Positions 50,421 through 60,249 of a stretch of 64,000 nt of DNA are shown here, in pieces. Origin of the DNA: Sipunculus nudus. Lineage: Eukaryota > Annelida > Sipuncula > Golfingiida > Sipunculidae. A model generated the notes under the pieces. It saw only the letters and a list, made by a program, of their open reading frames with translations, did not search any database and was not told the origin of the DNA. Position 1 is the first letter of the stretch; every line of letters starts with the position of its first letter. The position numbers and the translations under genes are program-made. The DNA lies in contig CM049313.1 in NCBI GenBank assembly GCA_026874595.1, positions 28,202,008 to 28,266,007 of the forward strand, given 5' to 3'.

Positions 50421-51290
50421 AGGCATTTGTCCAGAACCATTAAAGAACCCAAATTGGAAACTGTACGCCTGGAGAATTTCTGGCGATTAAAACTTTATGC
50501 ACAGGGTTGGAGTTATAGAGCACAGCAACAATTTCCATGTAACTGGGCTAAAAGCGCACTTGATTTATACAACAGGCTACTAGTAAATTTGAAGTCCTTT
50601 TGTAATAAGTTCCATGTTATGTTTCCCCCAAGAGACAGCAGGGATATTGCAGAGTTTTTATGTATGTTGGCTGGTAGTTCCTCACGTCCCGTTCACTTTT
50701 GTGTTCGGCGGCAGCTGCGCTCTCAACTTTGTACGATGCACTTGACTATGATAATGTTATGCTCCGGCCTGACATTAAGAAACTTTGTACTGCTTTAATC
50801 AAATCAGGCACACAGGCCCCCCGGGCCAGACCGGCGATCCTGCCAGTCGAACCGTTTAAAGAACTTTTTCTGTCTTGGCCGGACAATGAAGATCTTAATA
50901 TCAAACATTTGCGACTGAAATGTTTGACCTTGTTAGCCTTTGCTGTGTTTCTTAGACCGTCTCATGTGGCGCCGAATGCTAAGGTTTTTGATAAGTAAAC
51001 TCGTGTGTGTAACAAGTTTATTATGTCCGTTGACCAGATTTAGATGGTTCTATGAATATTAGGTTTTTTTTTGGCATTAAGAATGACTATTACAGGGATG
51101 GTTTTTCTGTTCATGTGCAACCCTGTTCTGTAGTTAAGCTGGATCCGGTTGCTACATTGAGTTGTTATATTGAAAAAAACTTCTCAGTATAGGCGCGGTT
51201 CGAATGGACCATTGTTTTTATTTGTCATTCCCTCCGAGGGCCCTCGACCTATCGTTGCAAATTAGTTGCGGAGCGTCTATATTGAATTTA
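50412..51290 (+). pseudogene. DIRS-like element: tyrosine recombinase, truncated
   Basis: Segments 50412-50798 and 50699-50998 overlap in different frames. The first is an N-terminal core-binding-like domain (WSYRAQQQFPCNWAKSALDLYNRLL). The second has PILPVEPFKELFLSWPDNEDLNIKHLRLKCLTLLAFAVFLRPSHV, where the second LRP holds the first catalytic arginine of the R-H-R-Y family. Downstream, in other frames, GPLFLFVIP (about 51205-51235) fits the segment just before the HxxR box. The HxxR box and the tyrosine are not found, so the recombinase is cut off at about 51290. In this class the enzyme integrates the circular DNA without target duplication. Confidence 0.82.
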
Positions 51291-52484
51291 CATTTGGCCC
51301 ATGGACCGTAATGTCCGTCCAGCAGAAGTATCATAGGACATTGAGGTCCATGTATGGACTAGCCTGGTCAATACTTCAAAAGTGGGCAATACTGGCTATT
51401 ACTGGCTAATGCTCCTCAACTGAATAAAAAAAAATGTCCCAAACCTAATTAACCACCACAATGGAATTATTTTTTAAAATGTTTTTATTGTTATACAAAC
51501 TTGTTCATTGTACATCGTGCCAGGAAATACTAAAGTGAATGATTTAAAATGACACAAGGTCAACGTTTATGACTCAATAAGACAAATAAACCAATTTAGC
51601 AAAGTAGAAATGATACTGCAGGGGGAACCAAGGTTAACTTAGAGCAGTAATATACATGCTTTTAATTGGTACAAATGTTTGGCTTGTCAAATGGCATAAG
51701 TTCAATGATAAATGTCATAATAAGGTGCGTCACAGTGTCAGTGTCATAAGAACTCTCTGTGCCTGATAGCAGGCCACCAACTTGGCGGCCTATCACTAAA
51801 TGTCACAGTTCATGCCCCACACCAAGGCCAAATATAAAAGCTTTGTACAAGAAAGTCTTTGATAATCAGAGGTTAAGATCAAACATACAGCAATAATAAG
51901 CTAGCATGGAGTTCAGGTCAAGGCAAGACTGAAATTGACTCAAAACTGACTCGGATTTTGCTCACTTAATTAATTTCCATAGCCTCTGGGTTTACCGTTA
52001 ACAACCTAACATCCTTTAATGATGCAAGTCAGTATTGTAAAAACAAACAATAATTATCAGGGAGCCATACAGTGGATCCAGTATTGTGCTCAAGTTCATA
52101 TGAAGACTAATTAAGTTTGGTCACATAATTGTCGCGCTTCCTCATGTCCATCTAGTAACCACATGGTTCACTGCACTAGTCCTAGAGTTAGGCTTTGTGT
52201 CGGTTAACTTATATTACAGCCACTACTTTAAAGCCCATTTTAAAGTGTACATTATTATGAATGGTTTGTCAGATGACCAGTATATCACCGCAAATTCTTA
52301 AAAACCTGATTAATAAAGAATATTATATGAATGATTTGTCAGATGACCAGTACATTAAACGGTATTGACCAGTAACAGCCAGTATTAGGACAATATGAGT
52401 GAAAGCCGGCTTTTGGCCAATCCTGACTGTTGACCAATTGATGTTAAAGCCACTGGGCAGGGAATTATACAGCTTTTGACTTAT
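51291..52484. other. No gene recognised
   Basis: Flank between the DIRS-like remnant and the LTR element. A 25-bp near-duplicate with TTGTCAGATGACCAGTA occurs at about 52265 and 52336, about 71 bp apart. Nothing else is recognisable. Confidence 0.5.
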
Positions 52485-52489
52485 ATCCC
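52485..52489. repeat. Left target-site duplication (ATCCC) of the LTR retrotransposon
   Basis: ATCCC directly precedes the 5' LTR, and ATCCC directly follows the 3' LTR at 58867. A 5-bp duplication is usual for Ty3/gypsy integrases. Confidence 0.88.
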
Positions 52490-52780
52490 TGACACAAATG
52501 TGCTGTGTCAAATGGAATGTCATAAAATAATGAAATAAGTTAGGGAAAACATAATTTCTGCGGTGCATCAACAGGTCAGTTTATATTAAAATGAAATATC
52601 AGATCATAAAGTGTAGTTGGAGAGACGGAGTTAATAATATTTGATAAAATTGTCAGCTGTTGTTGTCATCCTGTTTGTTTACATCCGTGATGACAACGCT
52701 GGTGGATTATTCAAAAGTATTTTGTTTATTATGTAAGTAAATGGACTTACTGTACCATGATTTATTATAATTAGATGACA

Positions 52781-52898
52781 GAAGGTTCTAGAGAATTCAG
52801 GTAATGCGTAATTTCCAATAGGTAAATTCTAGAAAATCCCGTAGGTGCTAGTCTTGACAAGAAACGACTTGATTATTCTAGAGACTTCTAGAAGTTTC
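52781..52898 (+). promoter_or_regulatory. Clustered heat-shock-element pentamers in the 5' LTR
   Basis: Three groups of alternating TTC and GAA pentamers at 2-base spacing. First group: GAA 52781, TTC 52786, GAG 52791, TTC 52796. Second: TTC 52827, GAA 52832. Third: TTC 52876, GAG 52881, TTC 52886, GAA 52891, TTC 52896. The last three of the third group form a perfect TTCnnGAAnnTTC site that ends 12 bases before the TATA box. Heat-shock factor trimers bind such arrays. The perfect site is kept in the 3' LTR at 58478-58490. Function is inferred from sequence only. Confidence 0.72.
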
Positions 52899-52909
52899 GG
52901 TTACCCGGG

Positions 52910-52917
52910 TATAAATA
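52910..52917 (+). promoter_or_regulatory. LTR TATA box
   Basis: TATAAATA; the same box is at 58502-58509 in the 3' LTR. Transcription would start about 25-30 bp downstream, which would define the U3/R boundary. Confidence 0.75.
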
Positions 52918-53173
52918 GGGTGGTGTCAAGGCCGGTCAGGCGGTGAATGAATTTGGAAGCTAGCGTCAACTGGTGACGGGTCGTTAAATAGTTGAACACC
53001 GAGCGGGGTGTGTTATAAATTCCGCGAGGACAGTATTAGTCCTGGAGAGAATATACATTATTGCAGCCGATCAGGGCGTTAGAAGATATATTGTTTGTAT
53101 TTGTTGAAGACGTTGTTATTGTGAGATTGGAGCCAGTCAACGACGACGGTGGCCAATTGTTGGATGTTACCGG

Positions 53174-53179
53174 AATAAA
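53174..53179 (+). promoter_or_regulatory. Polyadenylation signal in 5' LTR
   Basis: AATAAA about 260 bp after the TATA box. The matching signal in the 3' LTR is at 58768-58773, where it would end the element RNA. Confidence 0.6.
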
Positions 53180-53280
53180 CCGGGTTCTTCAGTTCAGACA
53201 ACGAATGGTATTTTGGACTTTTCAGTGCGAAAGAACTCGGGAATATATGTCCGCTGCGTGTGTGGTGTGACATATATAAG

Positions 53281-53295
53281 TGGGGGCTCGTCCGG
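53281..53295 (+). promoter_or_regulatory. Primer binding site, tRNA-Pro type
   Basis: TGGGGGCTCGTCCGG lies 8 bases after the 5' LTR end. It is complementary to the 3' end of tRNA-Pro (known from murine leukaemia virus and other elements), with the match ending after 15 bases. It primes minus-strand DNA synthesis. Confidence 0.85.
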
Positions 53296-53443
53296 TGACA
53301 GACAGCGGAAGAAATCAAGTAGAAGTTCAACAGATCGAATTGTGGATTTGGCGATAATCGGCAAGATACGTAAAATCCAGAGGTACTACTGCCAGAAGTC
53401 GGTATAATTCCTGTAGCAGTGAGATCGACTGTGCTGTAACATC

Positions 53444-54740
53444 ATGGCAACCACAGTCCAGCAGTTAATTAAAGATGGTCAAGAGCTGGGATATGAAGGA
53501 CCTGCCTTGCAAGAGTTTGTAAGGGAACAGCAGGCCGCCGACAGAGAGGAAAGGCAAAGGGAGAGAGAAAGGTAAAGAGAGGAGGCAGAGAGACAGAGAC
53601 AGAGAGAGAAGGAACAAGCAGCCAGAGAAGAAAGCGAGAGAGAGAGAGAGGGAAATACAAAGGGAACAAGCAGATAGAGAAGAAAGAGAAAGACAGAGAG
53701 AAATTGAAAGTGAACAAGCAGCTAGAGAAAGAGAAAGGCAGCATGAACTCCTCATGTTGGAAAGAAGACTCCAGGTGCAAGAGAGGACTGCTCAGCCTCA
53801 GACTCCTGTAATGACAGCAGATGTTCGCTGCCCTATATTACCCAGATTCACCGAGCGAGATGACCTAGACAGCTACTTGATGAGGTTCGAAAGATTTGCC
53901 GAACAAGCTAAGTGGAAAAGAGATTCCTGGTCAACTCGTCTATCAGCACTTCTGACAGGCAAGGCTTTGGACTGTTATTGTCGTTTGTCTGATAATCAAT
54001 GTTTAGATTACAATGTTGTAAAGACAGCCTTGTTAAATAGATATGGGTATACAGAGGATGGTTTCAGGATTAAATTTAGAGAGTGTAAGCCAGAGGACTC
54101 AGAAAGTCCGGGTCAATTTATTGTGAGACTGCAGGTTTATTTAGATAGGTGGGTAGAGTTATCCCATACAGAGAGTACGTTTGAGGGAATCTGTGATTTG
54201 ATAGTAAAAGAGCAGTTCATTAACTCTTGTCCTAGTGATCTAGCCGTACACCTGCCTCAGGAAGCCCCTGGTACTTTATCAGAACTAGCGGAGCTGGCAG
54301 ATCACTTCTTAGTGGCTAGACGTAGACAGTTGGCAAATAGACAGCAGCATGTTAAGCCCGGTGTGAACCGCAATCCACCAAGTGGCCAGACACAGTCGGA
54401 TAGTCAGTTACAATGTTACATATGTAAGAAAGCTGGTCACAAAGCATCTGATTGTAAATTGAAGGATCAAGGGACTCGTTGTTATAAGTGTGGGAAGCCT
54501 GGCCATTTGGCACGTGATTGTAGGAATCTTCCTTTGAGAGATAGTAAGAATGACCGAAGTCAGGTAAGCCACAGAGTGAACCAGGCTGTGATTGACAAGG
54601 AGCCGACAGCAGCTTGTGTCGCTTATATTGGTGTAGAAGGGGAGATTGACTTAGTCAATGCTGTAGAAGCTCAGTCAGGCCTTCAAGTAGACCAATGTAT
54701 ACATAGTGCTGGTGCTCAGGACATGGCACGATTTGAAGGG
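53444..54740 (+). pseudogene. gag: Gmr1-like Gag (SCAN-like capsid, two zinc knuckles), N-terminus frame-broken
   Basis: The likely original start is ATG 53444 (MATTVQQLIKDGQELGYEG). After 44 residues a TAA at 53573 interrupts a strongly charged E/R/Q coiled-coil tract. A frameshift near 53650 puts the rest in the frame open from ATG 53754. In that 388-residue frame, residues about 27-185 are the capsid. Its C-terminal half resembles a SCAN domain: a RYGYTEDGFRIKFRECKPE stretch, WVELSH, then EQFINSCPSDLAVHLPQE. Two CX2CX4HX4C zinc knuckles follow, CYICKKAGHKASDC from residue 221 and CYKCGKPGHLARDC from residue 243. Gag packages the element RNA into virus-like particles. The N-terminal breaks mean no full Gag can be made. 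Confidence 0.9.
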
Positions 54741-54930
54741 CGACTGCCAGTTGCTCAGGGTAAAGTGGGAGAAAATGATGTAATTATGATGAGAGACACT
54801 GGGTGTGATGGTGTTATTGTGAAGACTGATCTGGTAGGTAGTGACCAGTTGTTAGATCGAATGACACGTGTTATTGGTTTTAATCGACGTGTGAGTATAC
54901 ATCGTAGAAGCTATTTGTGAAGATAATCCC
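54741..54930 (+). pseudogene. Gmr1-like retropepsin (PR), degraded
   Basis: It continues in the Gag frame. The catalytic motif is D-T-G-C (D348 of the frame starting at 53754), preceded by VIMMR, as in retropepsins. About 30 residues on, the frame diverges and stops at 54918. The pol frame (+1) resumes with VEAICEDNPMFDLIVGNI, and DLIVGNI resembles the usual retropepsin end. The middle of the protease is therefore shortened and a frame change near 54890 separates it from integrase. Whether that was once a programmed frameshift cannot be told from a decayed copy. Confidence 0.78.
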
Positions 54931-56270
54931 ATGTTTGATTTGATTGTTGGAAACATTGAGGGGGTCCGTGAGGTTCCAGACCCTGAATGGCATGTCAGTG
55001 CTGTAACTACCAGGGCCCAAGTTAAGCAATATAAACAGCTTAAGCCATTAGCAGTATTTGAGGGTGTAAAAGGAGAGCAAGTTAGCAGAGATAGGCTTAT
55101 TGAACTCCAACAAGCTGACCAGAGATTGCAGAAATATAGAGACAGTGCTAGCCAGAAACAGGATCAGGATCAAAATGTATCATTTGCTATAAAGTCAGGG
55201 GTGCTGTATCGCTTGTATATAGATAAGTCAGACCCAGCAGAGAAAGTCATTAAGCAGATTGTAGTACCTGAACCCCTCCGTCAAGGTGTCATGGAGATTG
55301 CTCATGACTCCATAATGAGTGGTCATATGGACGTGAGAAAAACCACCAATAGAATTCGGTCAAATTTTTATTGGCCAGGAATGAGTCGTGATGTTGTGAA
55401 GTTTTGTGCATCATGCGACAGATGCCAGAAAACGGCTAATAAAGGTTCTGTTCCTCGCGCTCCATTAGAAAAGATGCCACTTATAGACATGCCCTTTAAA
55501 CGATGTGCAGTAGATATCATCGGGCCGATTACGCCACCTAGTGAGCAGGGACATCAATACATTTTGACCTTGGTGGATTATGCCACCCGTTACCCTGAGG
55601 CTGTAGCATTAAAGAACATTCAGGCGGAAACGGTGGCTGAAGCTCTCGTAGATATCTATAGTAGGCTTGGTATACCAGAAGAGATACTGAGTGATCAGGG
55701 CACTCAGTTTATTTCACAATGCATGCAAGAGGTGTCTCGTTTATTAAGCATCAAGAGGCTAACCTCAAGTCCGTATCACCCCATATGTAATGGACTTGTA
55801 GAGAGATTTATTGGAACTTTTAAAAAAATGTTAAGGAGGTTGTGTGAAGAACAACCTCGGCAGTGGCATAGATATCTCAATGCTCTGTTGTTTGCGTACC
55901 GAGAGGTAGGAGATCAGGTACTCGTGTTACTTCCTGCAGACCACAACAAGTTGTTTATGCAGTGGAAGGGACCTTATCAGGTAGAGGGTATAATTGGTAG
56001 AAATGATTACAAGGTTAAGGTTACTGGGAAGGGAAAGATCTATCACATTAATTTGTTAAGAAAATATGTGGCCCGAGCAGCACCTGAGTCAAAGCAGACT
56101 AATGAACAAGTTAACACAAAATGTGGCGGAGCCTTGTTAGAGGTAGTCTGTGCAACAGTAGTAGAACCCACTGACACTGATGGACAGGATACGGTTGATG
56201 ATGAGGACTTGTTAGAGTTAGGGACATATATGGGCAAGGAGTCTGTCAATGATGTAAATATAGGAGCTGA
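54931..56270 (+). pseudogene. pol: Gmr1-like integrase, located upstream of RT, with an internal deletion
   Basis: Open frame starting MFDLIVGNI (end of protease). The H2C2 zinc-binding region is H125, H132, C162, C165. The DDE core is D195 (AVDIIGPI), D255 (LSDQGTQF) and E291 (NGLVERF), with 35 residues between D255 and E291, the D35E spacing of retroviral-type integrases. The text then jumps from FAYREV (321-326) to GDQVLVLLP. The linker of roughly 100 residues usually present here is missing, and this deletion kept the frame. A GPY/F module follows (WKGPYQVEGIIGRNDYKV, G347). The enzyme inserts the DNA copy into the genome. Its position before RT is the copia-like order that marks Gmr1 elements within Ty3/gypsy. 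Confidence 0.92.
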
Positions 56271-56994
56271 AATAGGGACAGATCAGAAAGATGAAATCAG
56301 ACAGGTTATAGATGAGTACAATGATGTGTTCACTGATGTACCTGGTCCTACTAACTTGGTAGAACATCATATTCAGTTAACATCTGATTAGCCAGTTAAG
56401 TGTAAATCATACCCTGTACCTTATGCTATCAGAGAATCTCTTAAAAAGGATATTGATGATACGTTAAAGATGGGAATTATCCGTGAGTCAACATCATGTT
56501 ACGCGTCACCAGTGCTGGTGGTCCGAAAGCGTGATGGAACAAATAGGGTATGTGTGGACTATCGCAAGTTGAATGAGATCACAGTAGTGGATCCTGAGCC
56601 TGTTAACAGAGTTGATGATGTGTTCAGCAGATTAAGTGAAGATAGGTATTTTACTAAGATTGACTTGAGTAAAGGTTATTGGCAAGTACCAGTAGCAGAG
56701 CAAGATGTGTATAAAACAGCTTTTGTTACACCTAGTGGAAGATATGAGTTTTTAAAGATGCCATTTGGTATGGTTAACTCGGGAGCCACGCTGGTCCGAG
56801 GAGTTCGTAAAATGATAGTTGGAATGAATTGTGTAGACAGTTATGTAGATGACTTGTTGGTTCACACCAAGACGTGGGAAGATCATGTCAGTGTACTTAG
56901 GGAGTTACTTGGTCGTATGAGAGCTGCTGGTTTAACTGCTAGACCTACCAAGTGTTGGTTAGGGACTACCAGTGTAGACTTTTTAGGTCACTAA
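56271..56994 (+). pseudogene. pol: Gmr1-like reverse transcriptase with nonsense codons
   Basis: Same frame as integrase. It opens EIRQVIDEYNDVFTDVPG, then a TAG at 56389 interrupts just before PVKCKSYPVPYAI, the usual RT start. The open part from 56470 has MGIIRESTS-YASPVLVVRKRDG, VCVDYRKLNEIT, motif A KIDLSKGYWQV (D65), FLKMPFGMVNSGAT (motif B region) and YVDDLL (catalytic, residues 125-128). The frame ends at a TAA (56992) in FLGH. Both stops are one base from a glutamine codon, so simple C-to-T decay may explain them. Catalytic residues are intact but the protein is interrupted twice. Confidence 0.92.
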
Positions 56995-57702
56995 ATAAAA
57001 CTGAATGGTGTAGGTCCTCAAAATGATAATGTATGTAAAATTGACAGAGTAGTCAGACCTAAAACAAAGAAGGAAATCCGATCATTCATTGGCCTGGTAG
57101 GATATAACAGGAACTATATTCCTAATTTCGCTACTATAGCAGCTCCTCTTACGGATTTGACTAAAAAGGGTAGGCCTAATAAAATAGAATGGAATGAACC
57201 TCAAGAGAGGGCATATTGTACACTGAAAGAGTATTTGGCTAGGAAACCCATTCTCAGGTTAGCTGATCCAAAGAAACCATTTGTTCTGCAGACAGATGCT
57301 TCAGATGTAGGAGTCGGTGCTATTTTATTGCAAGAATATGATTCACAGTTATTTCCTGTATCATATGCTAGCAAAAATTTGTCAAACAGAGAACAGAAGT
57401 ACTCAACTATAGAGAAAGAATGTCTTGCATTAGTTTGGGGTGTAAATAAGTTCAAGTTATATCTCACAGGAACTGAATTTCTTGTGCAAACAGATCATCA
57501 GCCTCTCATTTACTTGAACAAAGCTAAATTCATCAATGACAGAGTAATGAGATGGGCAATGTATTTGCAGAACTACAAATTTCACATTAAATCAATCCAG
57601 GGTAGTAAAAACAATGCAGCTGACTTCTTAAAGTCGTGTTGTGTAAATGGATCGGAAACAGATAGGAAAATAGAGGGTAAACCATGTAAATATGAATTAT
57701 GA
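56995..57702 (+). pseudogene. pol: Gmr1-like RT connection and RNase H
   Basis: In the same frame after the 56992 stop come VRPKTKKEIRSFIGLVGYNRNYIPNFA and LTDLTKKG (connection region). RNase H follows with TDASDVGVGAIL (D47 counting from 57157), YSTIEKECLALVW (E86), QTDHQPL (D113) and NNAADFL (D156), so all four acidic positions are present. The frame ends with TAA-type termination at 57702 shortly after RNase H. RT and RNase H therefore form the C-terminal end of Pol, and no integrase follows. Confidence 0.92.
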
Positions 57703-58040
57703 TATGAATGTACATACTATAATGTTATGTTGAAATGGCTTGAAGGTTGTATTGTAGATTAAAATACAGATGTGCTTTAAAGGAGTTCGCATTATTGTAT
57801 ATATGTTTTATGATGTTCGAATACTATGATGAGGGTGTAATGTTAAACATGTGTTGAATATTTACAAATAGTAGAACCAATATATGTACACACATGTAAG
57901 CAATGTAATACTGAGTGTACAAAGTCATCAATGTACTAAATGAAAGCTTGTAATTTACAAGATGATGCATTTGATATGGAAACAGTACACATTTGTGTTG
58001 TTGTTAGGTACTGGAAGAATATCTTTCAGAGATTTTTCTT
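57703..58040. other. 3' untranslated region of the Gmr1-like element
   Basis: AT-rich non-coding sequence between the end of RNase H and the polypurine tract. No env-like or other frame is present. Confidence 0.7.
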
Positions 58041-58050
58041 AAAGGGGGGG
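58041..58050 (+). promoter_or_regulatory. Polypurine tract
   Basis: AAAGGGGGGG, four bases before the 3' LTR start as defined here. It primes plus-strand DNA synthesis. Confidence 0.85.
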
Positions 58051-58054
58051 CGTG

Positions 58055-58866
58055 TGACACAAATGTGCTACCCGCCTAGTGTATGTCAAATGGAATGTCA
58101 TAAAATAATGAAATAAGTTAGGGAAAACATAATTTCTGCGGTGCATTAACAGGTCAGTTTATATTAAAATGAAATATCAGATCATAAAGTGTAGTTGGAG
58201 AGACGGAGTTAATAATATTTGATAAAATTGTCAGCTGTTGTTGTCATCCTGTTTGTTTACATCACGGGGTTTACATCCGTGATGAAGACGCTGGTGGATT
58301 ATTCAAAAGTATTTTGTTTATTATGTAAGTAAATGGACTTACTGTACCATGATTTATTATAATTAGATGACAGAAGGTTCTAGAGAATTCAGGTAATGTG
58401 TAATTTCCAATAGGTAAATTCTAGAAAATCCCGTAGGTGCTAGTCTTGACAAGAAACGACTTGATTATTCTAGAGACTTCTAGAAGTTTCGGTTACCCGT
58501 GTATAAATAGGGTGGTGTCAAGGCCGGTCAGGCGGTGAATGAATTTGGAAGCTAGCGTCAACTGGTGACGGGTTGTTATATAGTTGAACACCGAGCGGGG
58601 TGCGTTATAAATTCCGCGAGGACAGTATTAGTCCTGAAGAGAATATACATAGTTGCAGCCGATAAGGGCGTTAGAAGATATATGTGATTTGTATTTGTTG
58701 AAGACGTTTTTATTGTGAGATTGGAGCCAGTACACGACGACGATGGCCAATTGTTGGATGTTACCGTAATAAACCGTGTTCTTCAGTTCAGACAACGAGT
58801 GGTATTTTGGACTTTTCAGTGTGAAAGAACTCGGGAATATATGTCCGCTGCGTGTGTGGTGTGACA
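58055..58866 (+). repeat. 3' LTR of Gmr1-like retrotransposon
   Basis: 812-bp partner of the 52490-53272 LTR, TGACAC...GTGACA. It carries the TATA box (58502), the HSE core (58478-58490) and AATAAA (58768). The preceding two bases (TG) could belong to the true LTR start. Confidence 0.93.
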
Positions 58867-58871
58867 ATCCC
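58867..58871. repeat. Right target-site duplication (ATCCC)
   Basis: Matches 52485-52489 and so confirms that both LTRs belong to one insertion that has not been rearranged at its ends. Confidence 0.88.
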
Positions 58872-59345
58872 ATCCACTCATATCACTCTATATCTGTATA
58901 TCTGTCCTTTGTTTTACTCAGCTCTTTGTAAAAATATGGTTTTTCTTTCTGTAACTAGTTCGTCCCCTTGAACTGTAGGCCAAGGTGATCCATCTTTTAA
59001 CTTGACAGAGATTTTGTTGATATACATTTCACTTGAAGAAATGAAGCACCTTTGTTTAATTCCTATTTAGACATCTCACTCACAACGCATGGGTGACAAT
59101 AGCCTATCAGCCTATATAGGCTGAAGGCTAAAATGGTACAACATTCGGGGATGTTTACGGGTGAGCTTTTGGTCCCTTGGCCCTTGTTTACCATGATGGG
59201 GATACATTTGCTTTCTTCCAATTTACCATCAGGCGTTTAATTTTACTTGATTACTGGAATACTGGAATACAATCGTGCGGGCGTTAGCTATTTAAGGCGA
59301 TTATGAATAAATGATTGGTTGATTTGTCAATATTCTCTATAATAG
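58872..59345. other. No gene recognised
   Basis: Flank between the two LTR elements. No usable frame and no repeat recognised. Confidence 0.5.
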
Positions 59346-59707
59346 TGTAGCGTACCGGGGTATACAACCCAACGCTCCACGGGATAGTACTTGAGGGGTG
59401 GAGTTGATATTTGCTGACAAACTGGGCCAAAGTTTATACTTAGGCCTATTGTTTCAGTTACTGGTCAACATCTGTTCTGATGTCAAATAAGCACAAATAC
59501 AGGTGTTTTGATTAAAATAATTAACATATAAAAAATCACAATGAAATACAGTTCAACCAGACTCGGTATGATCAAGAGAACATAATCACCTGTTCAACTT
59601 TTACGGGCAAACTTGCAAAATCTAGGGGGCCGGGTCGCCATGTTCTTAACAATCCAAGGCGGGCGGAGTTACAATTTAAGCCAGTGTCGAGTCCACTCGA
59701 TATGTCA
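59346..59707 (-). repeat. Putative 3' LTR of a second Ty3/gypsy element
   Basis: On the minus strand it begins TGACATATCGAGTGGACTCG and ends GGTACGCTACA (TG...CA), 362 bp. Its first 40 bases recur at 61434-61473, next to an integrase fragment of the same orientation. It lies downstream of that pol fragment, as a 3' LTR should. The ends are not confirmed by a target duplication. Confidence 0.65.
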
Positions 59708-59715
59708 CGGCCCGG

Positions 59716-59740
59716 GGGGATTCGCCACTTTCCTCCCTCC
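59716..59740 (-). promoter_or_regulatory. Possible polypurine tract of the second element
   Basis: Minus strand GGAGGGAGGAAAGTGG, about 10-30 bases before the putative LTR start. The purine run is interrupted, so this is tentative. Confidence 0.4.
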
Positions 59741-60249
59741 TAAGATTCAACCGTCCCCGGTTGACATGTTTACAATGATGAAATAAACTTTTCAACACAG
59801 ATTTTGAAATTAGCAATATCTATACTAAACTAAATAACAATCCTCGGCAAGTACATATAAAAAATAGATCAGGATATAGTGATCTTACCTATAAGTTACC
59901 ATATCAATATATGAACCAATATCACATTTTCATACATGAGATACTGACATTGCATTATTTTCTGGACTGCAACAAACATGGGGCCTACTGTTTACATGAT
60001 GGCTAAAGAAGGCACTAGCTACCATGTGTCCCTGCTAATTTGGCGGTTCTTTAATAGCACATTATTTCACTCAAGGGCTTACAGTTAAAATAAGACTTTA
60101 ACCCTTAGCGGTTCCGCCATCTAAGCCAGTTCACCAAATTTATGAGTCTGGTTGCTAACATTTTGATTTTCTTGCTTAAGTACAGTTTGTAATGTCACAG
60201 TCTCTTACAAATTAAGTTTATCAGCTGGTTTCTTTACACGGAAACCACG
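59741..60249. other. No gene recognised; 3' untranslated region of the second element
   Basis: Non-coding stretch between the end of the minus-strand pol remnant and the putative polypurine tract and LTR. Confidence 0.45.

Larger units (their letters stand above)
52490..53272 (+). repeat. 5' LTR of Gmr1-like retrotransposon
   Basis: 783-bp LTR beginning TGACACAAATGTG and ending GTGTGGTGTGACA (TG...CA). It matches 58055-58866 along its whole length with scattered substitutions. The 3' copy has an extra 14 or so bases near its start (ACCCGCCTAGTGTA region) and about 14 bases duplicated near GTTTACATC. The 5' copy may have lost two bases at its very start, since the 3' copy reads TGTGACAC there. 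Confidence 0.93.

Noticed and set aside
53465-53780. Minus-strand Ser/Leu-rich frames of 96-103 residues
   Set aside because: They are the complement of the charged E/R/Q coiled-coil tract of Gag on the plus strand; composition alone keeps them open.
54890-54935. Programmed ribosomal frameshift between protease and integrase
   Set aside because: The protease middle also looks deleted and no slippery heptamer stands out, so decay explains the frame change as well. Sister copies would be needed to decide.
57703-58040. Possible env-like gene after Pol
   Set aside because: No open frame of useful length exists between RNase H and the polypurine tract.
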